From NCBI RefSeq assembly GCF_002803065.1, contig NZ_NNBL01000003.1, positions 1,013,461-1,077,460 on the forward strand: a stretch of 64,000 nt of DNA. Direction: 5' to 3'. A program made the position numbers and the translations under genes. Positions 8,893-17,288 of the stretch are shown here, one piece after another. The DNA is from Streptomyces sp. CB01635. GTDB taxonomy: Bacteria; Actinomycetota; Actinomycetes; Streptomycetales; Streptomycetaceae. Positions within the stretch are counted from its first letter, which is position 1. Every line of letters starts with the position of its first letter. The notes beneath the pieces are model-generated. The model saw nothing but the letters and a program-made list of their open reading frames with translations. It had not been told where the DNA came from and made no database searches.

Positions 8893-9789
8893 TCACGGCC
8901 TGTGTGCCACTGTAACGGCTTCGGTCAGCCGCGCGAGAGCCGTGGCCTCCTCACTGCCTTCCTCGGCGCTGAAGACGTGCACGACCAGGCCCGTCTCGCC
9001 GGGCACGGCCGGTACGTGCAGTGTCTCGAAGTCCAGGGTGAGCAGCCCGGCCACCGGGTGCCGCAGGCGCTTGCGTCCCGCCGCGCACATCACGACCTCG
9101 CCGCTGTCCCAGATGCGCCTGAACTCCTGGCTGAGCGCGGTGAGTTCGGCGATGAGCGCGGCCAGTTCCGTGTCGTCGGGGTAGCGCCCCGACCAGACCC
9201 GGAGCTGGCCCACGGCCTCCGCCGCCCGGTCCTCCCACTCCGGGTGGACGACGCGGGAAGCAGGGTCGAGGAAGAGGTACCGCGCGTTGTTCCGGTCGCG
9301 GCCGGCCGGCTCGCCGAGGCCGCCGATCAGCTCGGCGCCGAGGGCGTTCCACGCCACCACGTCCAGGCGATGGTTCGTGGCGAAGGCAGGGAAGCCGGCC
9401 ATGGAGTCGAGGAGCCGCCGCAGCATCGGGCTGACCCGGGCTTCGGGCGCGGGGCCCTGCCGGGCGCCTGCCAGGGTGGCGAGATGCCCGCGCTCCGCCG
9501 TGTCGAGGCCGAGCGCCCCGGCGAGCGCGCCGACGACCTCGGCGGACGGCTGGGTGGCGCGGCCCTGTTCCAGGCGTACGTAGTAGTCCACGCTGATCCC
9601 GGCCAGCTGTGCCAGCTCCTCGCGGCGCAGTCCCCGTACCCGCCGGCGACGGCCGCCGGAGAGCCCGACGTGCTCCGGTGTGACGCGCGCGCGGCGGGCG
9701 CGGAGAAAGTCTCCGAGACCACGCTGCGAGCCGCCGGTGGTGAGGGTGGCGCCCGCGCCCGTGTCCCCGATGTCGTTCACGCCGTCCAT
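8893..9789 (-). CDS. XRE family regulator with MmyB-like ligand domain
   Basis: From ATG 9789 the protein has 298 residues; an upstream in-frame start would overlap the divergent gene. The helix-turn-helix spans about residues 20-85 (LGDFLRARRARVTPEHVGL, REELAQLAGISVDYYVRLEQG). The MmyB-like PAS domain follows (FPAFATNHRLDVVAWNALG, then NNARYLFLDP). Proteins of this class are commonly divergent from redox enzymes in Streptomyces. Here the partner is the quinone reductase at 9887, its likely target. The gap between the two starts is 97 bp. Confidence 0.85.
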   Translation of the reverse strand: MDGVNDIGDTGAGATLTTGGSQRGLGDFLRARRARVTPEHVGLSGGRRRRVRGLRREELAQLAGISVDYYVRLEQGRATQPSAEVVGALAGALGLDTAERGHLATLAGARQGPAPEARVSPMLRRLLDSMAGFPAFATNHRLDVVAWNALGAELIGGLGEPAGRDRNNARYLFLDPASRVVHPEWEDRAAEAVGQLRVWSGRYPDDTELAALIAELTALSQEFRRIWDSGEVVMCAAGRKRLRHPVAGLLTLDFETLHVPAVPGETGLVVHVFSAEEGSEEATALARLTEAVTVAHRP

Positions 9790-9886
9790 GGGCACAAGTA
9801 TGCGTGGCCCTCGCAGTACCAGGATGAGCGTTCCGCCGTTGACCAGGGTGCTGGCTGACCGGACACCCTTGGGCGAGCGTGAGGGT

Positions 9887-10681
9887 ATGAACGACACAAC
9901 GCCTCAGCAGCCCAAGAAGATCCTCGTCGTCAGCGCCCACCCTGAACCCCGTTCGCTCAACGCCGCGTTGACCGGCTTCGCGGTCGAGCACCTGCGCACG
10001 GCAGGACACGAGGTGAAGGTGTCGGACCTCTACGCGATGAAGTGGAAGGCGACTGTGGACGCCGACGACTTTCCCGAGCACACCGGAGCGGGCCGGCTGC
10101 ACGTGATGGCCGACTCCGAGCGGGCGACGCTCACGGACGGTCTGTCGCCCGACATCGCGGCGGAGCAGGAGAAGGTGCGCTGGTCGGACGCGGTGGTCCT
10201 GCAGTTCCCGATGTGGTGGTTCTCGGCGCCCGCGATCCTCAAGGGCTGGATCGACCGGGTCTTCACCAGCGGCTTCGCGTACGGACCTGCCGTCCCGCCG
10301 CCGTACGGCGAAAGCTCCCTGCCGGGCAGGCGGGCGCTCGTGTCGGTGACCGTCGGCGCGCGCGAGTCGGCGTTCTCCGACCGTGGTATCCACGGAAGTC
10401 TCGCGGACGTCCTGCACCCCATTCAGCACGGCCTGTTCTGGTTCACCGGCATGAACCCGCTGGAGCCGTTCGCGGTGTACAGCTCGAACGAGCTCCCCGA
10501 CGACCGCTTCGTCACGGCACGGACGGAGTACGCCCGACGACTCGACACACTCTTCACGGCCACGCCGGTCCCCTTCCGCCCCCTCACGGGCGGCGACTAC
10601 GACCACGACATGCGGCTCCTGCCGGGAGTCGAGGCACCGGGCACGAGCGGACTCGACCTGCACGTCCGCGACCGGGCCTGA
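9887..10681 (+). CDS. NAD(P)H dehydrogenase (quinone), flavodoxin-like fold
   Basis: This protein has 264 residues starting at ATG 9887. The N-terminal KKILVVSAHPEPRSLNAAL is the FMN/FAD phosphate loop of the NQO1/MdaB-type family, and FPMWWFSAPAILKGWIDRVF is the conserved quinone-site region near residue 110. It should carry out two-electron reduction of quinones or similar electrophiles using NAD(P)H in the cytoplasm. It is divergent from an MmyB-type regulator and ends just before the strong palindromic promoter at 10720. Confidence 0.88.
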   Translation: MNDTTPQQPKKILVVSAHPEPRSLNAALTGFAVEHLRTAGHEVKVSDLYAMKWKATVDADDFPEHTGAGRLHVMADSERATLTDGLSPDIAAEQEKVRWSDAVVLQFPMWWFSAPAILKGWIDRVFTSGFAYGPAVPPPYGESSLPGRRALVSVTVGARESAFSDRGIHGSLADVLHPIQHGLFWFTGMNPLEPFAVYSSNELPDDRFVTARTEYARRLDTLFTATPVPFRPLTGGDYDHDMRLLPGVEAPGTSGLDLHVRDRA

Positions 10682-10719
10682 GGACCGTCCCACTCGGCCG
10701 ACCCTCCCGGGCACCCGCC

Positions 10720-10752
10720 TATTTGAACGTGTTCAAATACCTGCGCTAAGGT
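10720..10752 (+). promoter_or_regulatory. 20-bp palindromic operator overlapping a strong promoter
   Basis: TATTTGAAC (10720-10728) and GTTCAAATA (10731-10739) form perfect 9-bp arms around GT. The left arm contains a -35 box, TTGAAC (10723-10728), followed after 18 bp by TAAGGT (10747-10752), a good Streptomyces -10 box. A repressor on the palindrome would block this promoter. It drives the SDR gene at 10778; no adjacent regulator gene is an obvious owner. Confidence 0.7.
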
Positions 10753-10777
10753 GGTGCCGACACGATGAGGGGGCTCC

Positions 10778-11754
10778 ATGAAGATCGTGATACCCGGCGG
10801 CACCGGGCGGTAGGGACGATCCTGAAGCGTGAGCTGGCCGAAGCGGGACACGAAGTCGTCGTCCTCACGCGGCGGCCGGTGCGCGACGGCGAAGTCCGCT
10901 GGGACGGCGAGACCCTGGGCCCGTGGGTCGAGGTCGTCGACGGCAGCGACGTCGTGATCAACCTCGCCGGGCGCAGCGTGAATTGCCGCTACACACAGGC
11001 CAACCTCCGGGCCATGATGGATTCGCGCGTGCGGTCCGCCGAGGTCGTCGGCGAGGCCGTCGCCGCCGCCGCGCGACCTCCGAGGGCGTGGCTGCAGATG
11101 AGTACGGCCACCATCTACGCCCACAGCTTCGCCCCACCGAACGACGAGACAACCGGCGTACTCGGCGGCGACGAGGCCGGCGTCCCGGGCCACTGGGGTT
11201 ACAGCGTCGAGATCGCCAAGGCGTGGGAACGGGCGCAGGAGCGGGCCGACACCCCGCACACCCGCAAGGTCGCCCTGCGCGCCGCGATGGTCATGAGCCC
11301 CGATCGCGGCGGCGTCTTCGACGTCCTCCTGCGCCTGGCCAGGCTCGGCCTCGGCGGTCCGGTCGCGGGCGGTGGTCAGTACGTGTCCTGGATCTACGAC
11401 CGTGACTTCGCCCGAGCGGTTCAGTTCCTGATCGAACGCGACGACCTGGACGGGCCCGTGAACCTCGCCGCCCCCGAGCCGCTGCCGCAGCGTGACTTCA
11501 TGCGTGCGCTACGCGCGGCATGGGGCGTTCCGGTGGGCCTTCCCGCGACGAAGCGGATGGCCGAACTCGGCGCGTTCGCGCTCCGCTCGGACACCGAACT
11601 CCTTCTGAAGAGCCGCCGTGTGGTCCCGGGCCGGCTGCTCGACGCGGGCTTCTCCTTCGACCACGCCGGGTGGCCCGACGCCGCCGCCAACCTCGCGCGA
11701 CGGGTACGCGGTGGGCGTGACGCCACGCGGGCCATGGCGGACGGGGTGGTGTGA
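10778..11754 (+). pseudogene. TIGR01777-type SDR/epimerase, frameshifted at codon 11
   Basis: ATG 10778 follows GAGGGGG and begins MKIVIPGGTG, the expected nucleotide-binding strand, but TAG follows at 10811. The rest of the protein continues in the neighbouring frame as VGTILKRELAEAGHEVVVL and runs to 11754. One base is missing in the run around 10805-10810. The remainder is a full-length TIGR01777-type protein (STATIYAHSFAPPNDE, GYSVEIAKAWERA, C-terminal DUF1731-like part). An alternative start at 10765 stays open but replaces the Rossmann start with unrelated residues and lacks a good ribosome site. It is either a pseudogene or a sequencing error. Confidence 0.75.
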
Positions 11755-11787
11755 GGCGGGGGCGTCCCCGTCGGGCGACCTGCGTCC

Positions 11788-12495
11788 TCACCAGGGGAGA
11801 GGGCCCTCCGCGGCGACGTACGTGCCGGTCGGACCGTCGGGGCCCAGCTGGGCCATGCGCACGATGATCTCGGCGCCCTCCTCGACGGTCTGGATGCCGG
11901 TGTGGGCGTTCAGGTCGGTCGCGGTGTAGCCGGGCTCGACCGCGTTGATCCGCATGCCGGGGAACGCCTTCGCGTACTGCACGGTGATCATGTTGACCGC
12001 GGCCTTCGACGCCGGGTAGGCGACTCCGGGATACGCGTGGGTCGGCGTCCCCGCGTCGGTGACCCGCGCCAGCGAGGCCAGGCCGCTGCTCAGGTTGACC
12101 ACGACCGGCGCGTTCGACTTCTGCAGCAGGGGCAGGAACGCGTGGGTGACACGTACGACGCCGAAGACGTTCGTCTCGAAGGTCGACCGCATCTCGTCGG
12201 CGGTCACGTCCGCGGCGCCGATCACGCCACCGTCCGGGGTCCGGCCTTCGATGCCGGCGTTGTTGATCAGCACGTCCAGACCGCCGTCGGCCTCGATCGT
12301 CTTCGCGGCGGCGTTTACGGACGCGTCGTCCGTGACGTCGAGCTGGACCCGGCGTGCGCCGAGCTGCTCGGCGGCGCGGCGCCCGCGCTCAGCGTCGCGG
12401 CTGCCCACGTAGACGGTGTGGCCTGCGGCGATGAGTCGACGGGCGGTTTCAAAGCCGAGACCCTTGTTCGCTCCGGTGATGAGTGTTTTCGTCAT
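11788..12495 (-). CDS. SDR family NAD(P)-dependent oxidoreductase
   Basis: This is a 235-residue classical short-chain dehydrogenase starting at ATG 12495. It has the cofactor motif TGANKGLG at residues 7-14, NNAG near residue 80, a catalytic serine in NLSSG, and the YPASK active-site motif in AYPASKAAVNM. It converges with the frameshifted SDR gene. Substrate is unknown; proteins of this type act on small carbonyl compounds or alcohols in the cytoplasm. Confidence 0.88.
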   Translation of the reverse strand: MTKTLITGANKGLGFETARRLIAAGHTVYVGSRDAERGRRAAEQLGARRVQLDVTDDASVNAAAKTIEADGGLDVLINNAGIEGRTPDGGVIGAADVTADEMRSTFETNVFGVVRVTHAFLPLLQKSNAPVVVNLSSGLASLARVTDAGTPTHAYPGVAYPASKAAVNMITVQYAKAFPGMRINAVEPGYTATDLNAHTGIQTVEEGAEIIVRMAQLGPDGPTGTYVAAEGPLPW

Positions 12496-12580
12496 GCCAC
12501 CAGCGTGCGGCCCCACGCTGCGATCAGCCAGGAGTCCCGTCTTCCTGGGACTGGTGGTACCAGGCGGGTCCCGGGCGGCT

Positions 12581-12637
12581 CCCAGGCGTGGTCCTGTCGA
12601 CCCGCGTGCGATCCCAGGCGTGGTCCCGGGCGTGGTC
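12581..12637. repeat. Short direct repeats in a 225-bp gap
   Basis: CCCAGGCGTGGTC occurs at 12581-12593 and 12613-12625, and a third partial copy (GGGCGTGGTC) ends near 12637. They lie upstream of the SDR gene and downstream of the AraC-type gene on the same strand. The rest of 12496-12720 shows no gene. Confidence 0.45.
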
Positions 12638-12720
12638 TCATCGAGTGGCGCCTCGACCTCAACTTTAGGGTGAGGGTTCGGTGATCCTGAGGGTGCGCAT
12701 CGGGCGGGGCGCGGCCCGTG

Positions 12721-13698
12721 TCACCGGCCGCCGAACGTCCTCCGGTAGGCCTCTGGCGGCAGGCCCGTGACGCGGGTGAAGTGTCGCCGGAGCGTGGCGG
12801 CGGTCCCCATGCCGGTCCGTGCCGCGATCCGCTCGACGGTGTCGTCGCTCGACTCCAGCAGTTCCTGCGCCTCCCGCACGCGCTGGCTCAGCAGCCACCT
12901 CAGGGGTGCCGTCCCGGTGACGGCATGGAAGTGCCGCACCAGGTTGCGGCTGCTCATGCCCGCCTGGCGGGCCATGTCCTCGACGGTGAGCGGCTGGTCG
13001 ATCCGGGCCAGCACCCAGGGGAGCAGATCGGCGAGCGGATGGTCGCGCCCGTGCGTCACCGGCGCCGGAATGAACTGCGCCTGGCCGCCGTCCCGATGGG
13101 GCGGCGTCACGAGGTGCCGCGCCAGGGCGTTGGCGACCGTCGCCCCGTGGTCCGTGCGCACGATATGGAGGCACAGGTCCATCCCGGCCGCCTTACCGGC
13201 GGACGTGAGGACGCTGCCCTCGTCGGTGAACAGCACCTCGGCGTCGACCCTGACGCCCGGGTACCGCGCCGCGAGCCTTTCCGCGTGCGCCCAGTGAGTG
13301 GTGGCGCGGCGGCCGTCGAGGAGGCCGGCCGCGGCCAGGACGAAGGCGCCGGTGCACAGCGAGGCGATCCGGGCGCCTGCCGCGTGGGCGGTGCGGAGGG
13401 CGTCGAGCAGCTCCTGCGGAGGCTCCTGCTCGACGTCGCGCCACGCCGGGACGATCACCGTCTGCGCATCCGCGACGGCCTCGAGTCCGTGGGTGGTGTC
13501 GGCCCGGAGCCAGTCGCCGACGCGGGACCCGGCGGGTCCGCAGGTGGTGAACGAGTACCAAGGCGCGGCCAGGTCGGAATGGTCGGAGCCGAAGACTTCG
13601 AGCGCGCCCGCGGCCTCGAAAAGCATCGTGCCTTCGGGAAGCGCCATCGCAACCGAATGCGCAGGGGAACGTACAGCGGAAGGCGCGGCGGTATACAT
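12721..13698 (-). CDS. GlxA family AraC-type transcriptional regulator
   Basis: From ATG 13698 the protein has 325 residues. The N-terminal DJ-1/PfpI-like domain (about residues 10-190: ASLCTGAFVLAAAGLLDGRR, with a Cys at the nucleophile-elbow position) is followed by two AraC helix-turn-helix motifs (MARQAGMSSRNLVRHFHAVT, then IAARTGMGTAATLRRHFTRV). It is divergent from the saccharopine-dehydrogenase-like gene at 13810, its likely target. A long minus-strand open frame extends upstream, but that part is antisense to the neighbour and is not coding. Confidence 0.88.
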   Translation of the reverse strand: MYTAAPSAVRSPAHSVAMALPEGTMLFEAAGALEVFGSDHSDLAAPWYSFTTCGPAGSRVGDWLRADTTHGLEAVADAQTVIVPAWRDVEQEPPQELLDALRTAHAAGARIASLCTGAFVLAAAGLLDGRRATTHWAHAERLAARYPGVRVDAEVLFTDEGSVLTSAGKAAGMDLCLHIVRTDHGATVANALARHLVTPPHRDGGQAQFIPAPVTHGRDHPLADLLPWVLARIDQPLTVEDMARQAGMSSRNLVRHFHAVTGTAPLRWLLSQRVREAQELLESSDDTVERIAARTGMGTAATLRRHFTRVTGLPPEAYRRTFGGR

Positions 13699-13809
13699 GT
13701 CCGAAACTGTATGCCCCTCGTCATTCCTGCCACTGGTTGGGCGGGGGCCCGCGCCCGGATCATTGCTGTCGAACCGCACACCACCGCCCTTCTGACACTG
13801 GAGCCAACG

Positions 13810-14886
13810 ATGAGCAACACCCTCTCGGGACCCGCCGCGCACCGCACCGCCGGGTCGCTCGACGGGCGGCCGGTCGTCGTCTTCGGCGCCTACGGACACA
13901 CCGGCCGCTTCATCGTGGCGGAGCTGCTGAGACGGGGAGCGACGCCGGTGCTCGTCGGACGGGACGCGGACAAGCTCGACGCGGTGCGCGACCTCGCTCC
14001 CGGCGCGCCCGTACGTCAGGCGCTCACCGACGACGCGGCCTCCCTCGACCGGGCACTCGAAGGAGCGGCGGCGGTCATCAACGCCGCCGGACCGTTCCTC
14101 GACACGGCCCGCCCCCTGGTGGACGCGGCGCTCCGCGCGGGCATCCCCTACCTGGACGTCGGGGCCGAACAGGCCGTCACCGCCGCCCTGTTCGACACCT
14201 ACGGCGACCGCGCCAGGGAGGCGGGCATCGCCGTCGTTCCGTCCCTGGCGTTCTACGGCGGGCTGGGTGACCTCCTCGCCACCGCCGCTCTCGGCGACTG
14301 GCCGGACGCGGACGAGATCACACTCGCGTACGGCCTCGACAGCTGGCATCCGACGCAGGGCACCCGCCGCACCGGCGAGAGCAACGCCGGGCGTCATCTC
14401 ACCTATACCGCAGGCAAGTTGAGCCCCTTCTCGTATGGGCAGGAAGTCTCCCCGTGGACCTTCCCGGAGCCGCTCGGCAAGCAGGACACCGTCGTGTTCG
14501 CGACGGCCGACCAGGTCACGCTCCCGCGCCACGTGCGCACCCCCGAGGTGCGCGCGGTGATGAACCTCGCGCCGCTGCGCGACATCCGCGCGGAGGACAC
14601 CCCCGAGCCCGTACCCGCCGACGCCGACGGCCGCTCCGCGCAGTCCTTCCTCGTGGAGGCCGTGGTGACCCGAGGCCACGAGACGCGCCGCGCGGTGGCG
14701 GGAGGCCGTGACATCTATGCCGTCACGGCGCCGCTCGTCGTCGAGGCCCTCGCGCGCATTCTCCAAGGTGACCGCGTGGTGACCGGCGTGGTCGCGGTCG
14801 CCGAAGCGCTCGATGCCGAGAGCTTCCTGCACGCACTCACGCCCGAGCACCTGACGCGCCTCGAGCTGCCGGCCGAGCAGAGCTGA
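13810..14886 (+). CDS. Saccharopine dehydrogenase-like NAD(P)-binding protein
   Basis: This 358-residue protein starts at ATG 13810. The N-terminal Rossmann fold has VVVFGAYGHTGRFIVAELL near residue 22 and LVGRD near residue 48, typical of the saccharopine dehydrogenase NADP-binding family, followed by INAAGPF near residue 98. It is probably a cytoplasmic reductase of unknown substrate. It faces a GlxA-type regulator across a 111-bp gap and was probably acquired with it as a unit. Confidence 0.82.
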   Translation: MSNTLSGPAAHRTAGSLDGRPVVVFGAYGHTGRFIVAELLRRGATPVLVGRDADKLDAVRDLAPGAPVRQALTDDAASLDRALEGAAAVINAAGPFLDTARPLVDAALRAGIPYLDVGAEQAVTAALFDTYGDRAREAGIAVVPSLAFYGGLGDLLATAALGDWPDADEITLAYGLDSWHPTQGTRRTGESNAGRHLTYTAGKLSPFSYGQEVSPWTFPEPLGKQDTVVFATADQVTLPRHVRTPEVRAVMNLAPLRDIRAEDTPEPVPADADGRSAQSFLVEAVVTRGHETRRAVAGGRDIYAVTAPLVVEALARILQGDRVVTGVVAVAEALDAESFLHALTPEHLTRLELPAEQS

Positions 14887-15254
14887 GCCTGGAGTTTCGC
14901 GCGGGACGGCGTGTCAGGAGCGAGGCGGGAGTACCGTGAGGCGCCTGCGGGCAGGTGTCCCCGGTCTGCCCACCGCGCCAACTCGGCCGTGTGCGTACGG
15001 TTGTTGACCGTCCGTCGACTGGTTGACTTTCGGCCAAGACGGGATCCGTTGAGGGCCGGGCCACTCAGGGGTGCCGCGTGCGTCCGTCCGGCCGGAACCG
15101 CCATCGAGCGACCGGCAACCCTGGCCCGGCCGCATCTGAACAGGCCATCCCTGCCGCACGGTCGTAATGATCTTGGGTAGGTTCCTCAAGGCTCTCGCGC
15201 CGCGGGGCGCGTCATCCTCCGGCCCCAAGATCCCGACCAGGCAGGAGCCACTTC
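14887..15254. other. 368-bp gap before the P450 operon
   Basis: No gene is visible here. The stretch holds a pair of GTTGAC direct repeats near 15004-15030 and, at its right end, the stem-loop described at 15169-15232 and the P450 ribosome site AGGAG. Confidence 0.5.
15169..15232 (+). promoter_or_regulatory. Long-range stem-loop in the P450 leader
   Basis: GATCTTGGG (15169-15177) pairs perfectly with CCCAAGATC (15224-15232). The 46-nt loop contains a smaller GC-rich hairpin (GCGCC...GGCGC). The structure ends 22 bp before the P450 start codon. It could be an mRNA control element or a protein-binding inverted repeat; a TAGGTT -10-like box lies inside it at 15178. Confidence 0.4.
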
Positions 15255-16478
15255 ATGGGACCGCAACCCGTCGCAATCGACCCGGCCGGTGCCGACGTCC
15301 ACGCCGAGGCCGCGCGGCTGCGCGCCTCGGGCCCGGCGACGCTCGTCCGACTCCCCGACGGCCCCGAGGCATGGGCCGTCACCAGCCACAGCCTGCTCAA
15401 GGACCTGCTGACCGACCCACGCGTGTCCAAGGACCCCAACCTGCACTGGCCCGCGTGGCAGCGCGGCGAGTACCACGAGTCCTGGCTGGCCACCTGGGTC
15501 GGCGTGAACAACATGTTCACCGCGTACGGGAGCGACCACCGACGGCTGCGCAAGCTCATCGCACCGGCGTTCACGGCCCGCCGCACCGACGCCATGCTGC
15601 CCTCGGTCGAGCGCATCACCGCCGCCCTCCTGGACGAACTCGCCGCGGCGCCCCGGGGAACCGTGGTCGACCTCCGCGAGGCCTTCACGCACCGGCTGCC
15701 GATGCAGGTCATCTGCGAGCTGTTCGGTATCCCCGAGGGCGACACCCGCGCCGAACTGGCCCGGCTTTCCGAGATCATCATGACCTCCGTCGACCCGCAG
15801 GAGGCGGGCGCCGCGTTCGTCGAAATCCAGGCGCTGCTGAAGGGCCTGGCCGCGCTGAAGCGCGAGGAACCCGCGTCGGACCTGACCAGTGTGCTGGTCG
15901 CCGCGCGGGACGAGGAAGGCCGACGAATGACCGAGCAGGAGCTGATAGACACGCTCCTGCTCGTCCTCGTCGCCGGCCACGAGACCACGGTCAACCTCAT
16001 AGGCAACGCCGTTCACGCCCTGCTCACGCACCCGGAGCAGCTCGAACTGGTCCGTGCGGGCAAGCTCTCCTGGAACGATGTGATCGAGGAGACCCTCCGC
16101 TGGGCCCCCAGCGTCGTCAACCTTCCGCTCCGGTTCGCCGTCGAGGACATCGAGATCCCGGACGGGCCCACCATCCGCAAGGGCGATCCGATTCTGGCGT
16201 CGTTCGCGGCCGCCGGGCGCGATCCGCGGCAGCACGGGGACACCGCCGACCAGTACGACGCACGCCGTCCGAGCGCCGAACACCTCAGCTTCGGCCACGG
16301 TGTCCACCGCTGCCTGGGCGCACCTCTGGCCCGCATGGAAGCCGCGATCGCCCTCCCGGCTCTCTTCGACCGCTTCCCCGACCTGGAATTCGCCCTGCCC
16401 GCCGAGTCGTTGGAACCGGCCGGCGGCTTCATCGTGGGAGGCCTGAAGGCGATTCCCATGAGGCTGACGAGGGACTGA
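15255..16478 (+). CDS. Cytochrome P450
   Basis: This 407-residue soluble bacterial P450 starts at ATG 15255 after AGGAG. The oxygen-binding I-helix motif AGHET is at residues 240-244, the K-helix ExxR is EETLR at 278-282, and the heme loop FGHGVHRCLG carries the axial ligand C353. It oxidises a small hydrophobic substrate using electrons from a ferredoxin, and a 2Fe-2S ferredoxin-type gene follows directly. No biosynthetic genes surround it, so a catabolic or detoxifying role is as likely as a biosynthetic one. Confidence 0.95.
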   Translation: MGPQPVAIDPAGADVHAEAARLRASGPATLVRLPDGPEAWAVTSHSLLKDLLTDPRVSKDPNLHWPAWQRGEYHESWLATWVGVNNMFTAYGSDHRRLRKLIAPAFTARRTDAMLPSVERITAALLDELAAAPRGTVVDLREAFTHRLPMQVICELFGIPEGDTRAELARLSEIIMTSVDPQEAGAAFVEIQALLKGLAALKREEPASDLTSVLVAARDEEGRRMTEQELIDTLLLVLVAGHETTVNLIGNAVHALLTHPEQLELVRAGKLSWNDVIEETLRWAPSVVNLPLRFAVEDIEIPDGPTIRKGDPILASFAAAGRDPRQHGDTADQYDARRPSAEHLSFGHGVHRCLGAPLARMEAAIALPALFDRFPDLEFALPAESLEPAGGFIVGGLKAIPMRLTRD

Positions 16479-16560
16479 CCCTGGGCTTCGGATGTGCGCG
16501 GCGGCCGGATCTCCGCAGGCCCAGCCGGCCACCGCGCGCACCGGGACCGAGGACGACGCC

Positions 16561-17034
16561 ATGGAGCGCTTCACCGCCGGGCGGCCGATCCTGACACTGA
16601 CGAGTGAGCGCTTCACCCGGCGAGCGCCGGCCGCGGCCTCAACTCCCGTAGAGAGAGCGGGATTCGAGGTCGAGACACGCGACGGCTGCCTCGTCACGGT
16701 CGCTCCGGACGAGTCCGTCCTCGACGCCCTCGACCGCGCCGGCGTACGCACCCTGAGCAGCTGCCGCCAGGGAACCTGCGGCACCTGTGAGACGCCGGTC
16801 CTGGCCGGTATGCCCGAACACCACGACAACCTGCTCACCGACCAGGAACACGCCGAGAACCGGACGATGCTGTCGTGCGTGTCGCGGAGCGCCGGACCGA
16901 GGCTCACGCTCGACGTGCGACGGAGCGACGTCGCGGCTTCGCGGCGATCCGTCGCCGCTCGGATGTGTGTCCTGGGAAAGATCCTTCGCCAATGGCGTGG
17001 CCAGGAGGGGACGCGGTCGTTGGTCAGCGCATGA
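16561..17034 (+). CDS. 2Fe-2S ferredoxin, probably cut from a PDR/VanB-type reductase
   Basis: The 157-residue protein has a plant-type 2Fe-2S centre with C68, C73, C76 (SCRQGTCGTCETPV) and C106 (MLSCVSRS). That spacing and GMPEHHDNLLT match the C-terminal ferredoxin module of phthalate-dioxygenase-reductase-like proteins. The FMN/NAD domain is absent; only an ERF-type linker segment remains at the start. The last 35 residues after LTLDV are not family-like. It follows the P450 and is its likely electron donor. Its stop overlaps the next start as ATGA. Confidence 0.75.
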   Translation: MERFTAGRPILTLTSERFTRRAPAAASTPVERAGFEVETRDGCLVTVAPDESVLDALDRAGVRTLSSCRQGTCGTCETPVLAGMPEHHDNLLTDQEHAENRTMLSCVSRSAGPRLTLDVRRSDVAASRRSVAARMCVLGKILRQWRGQEGTRSLVSA

Positions 17035-17234
17035 ACGACCCGCGCAAAAGCGTTCCTGCGCCCCGACCGCGTCATGCTGCCCCGCTGGGCACGGGCGGGG
17101 CCGCCTCGCCGACGCCCATTTACGACGCACTCGTGCATCAATGGCGCGCCCTGCACCGGGAGGTCCCGCGCCCGCCCACCACACGGCAGGGCTGGGTGCG
17201 CGTAGATCCGCAGGATCTGTTCCACCGTGGTTGA
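17031..17234 (+). CDS. Small protein translationally coupled to the ferredoxin
   Basis: This 67-residue protein starts at ATG 17031, overlapping the ferredoxin stop by four bases (ATGA), the usual coupling geometry. The middle segment TPIYDALVHQWRALHREVP resembles short conserved streptomycete proteins of unknown function. It has no cysteines and no membrane helix. Position suggests a role tied to the P450-ferredoxin pair, but this is an inference. Confidence 0.55.
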   Translation: MNDPRKSVPAPRPRHAAPLGTGGAASPTPIYDALVHQWRALHREVPRPPTTRQGWVRVDPQDLFHRG

Positions 17235-17241
17235 GCAGTCC

Positions 17242-17281
17242 CACAAGAACCATTGCACAAGAGTTCTTGTGTAAGTAGTGT
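17242..17281 (+). promoter_or_regulatory. ArsR-gene promoter with overlapping operators
   Basis: TTGCAC (17253-17258) and TAGTGT (17276-17281) are 17 bp apart. The -35 box and spacer contain TTGCACAAGA (17253-17262) and TCTTGTGTAA (17265-17274), inverted with one mismatch. CACAAGAAC (17242-17250) also pairs perfectly with GTTCTTGTG (17263-17271), giving three half-sites. Bound repressor would cover the promoter. Initiation would fall at the ATG at 17289. Confidence 0.7.
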
Positions 17282-17288
17282 CACCCGT

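Noticed and set aside
7912..9858. Long plus-strand open frame over folD and the MmyB-type gene
   Set aside because: It is antisense to two well-supported genes and has no recognisable domain.
13699..14850. Upstream extension of the GlxA-type regulator frame
   Set aside because: It is antisense to the saccharopine-dehydrogenase-like gene; the regulator has a good start at 13698 and normal family length there.
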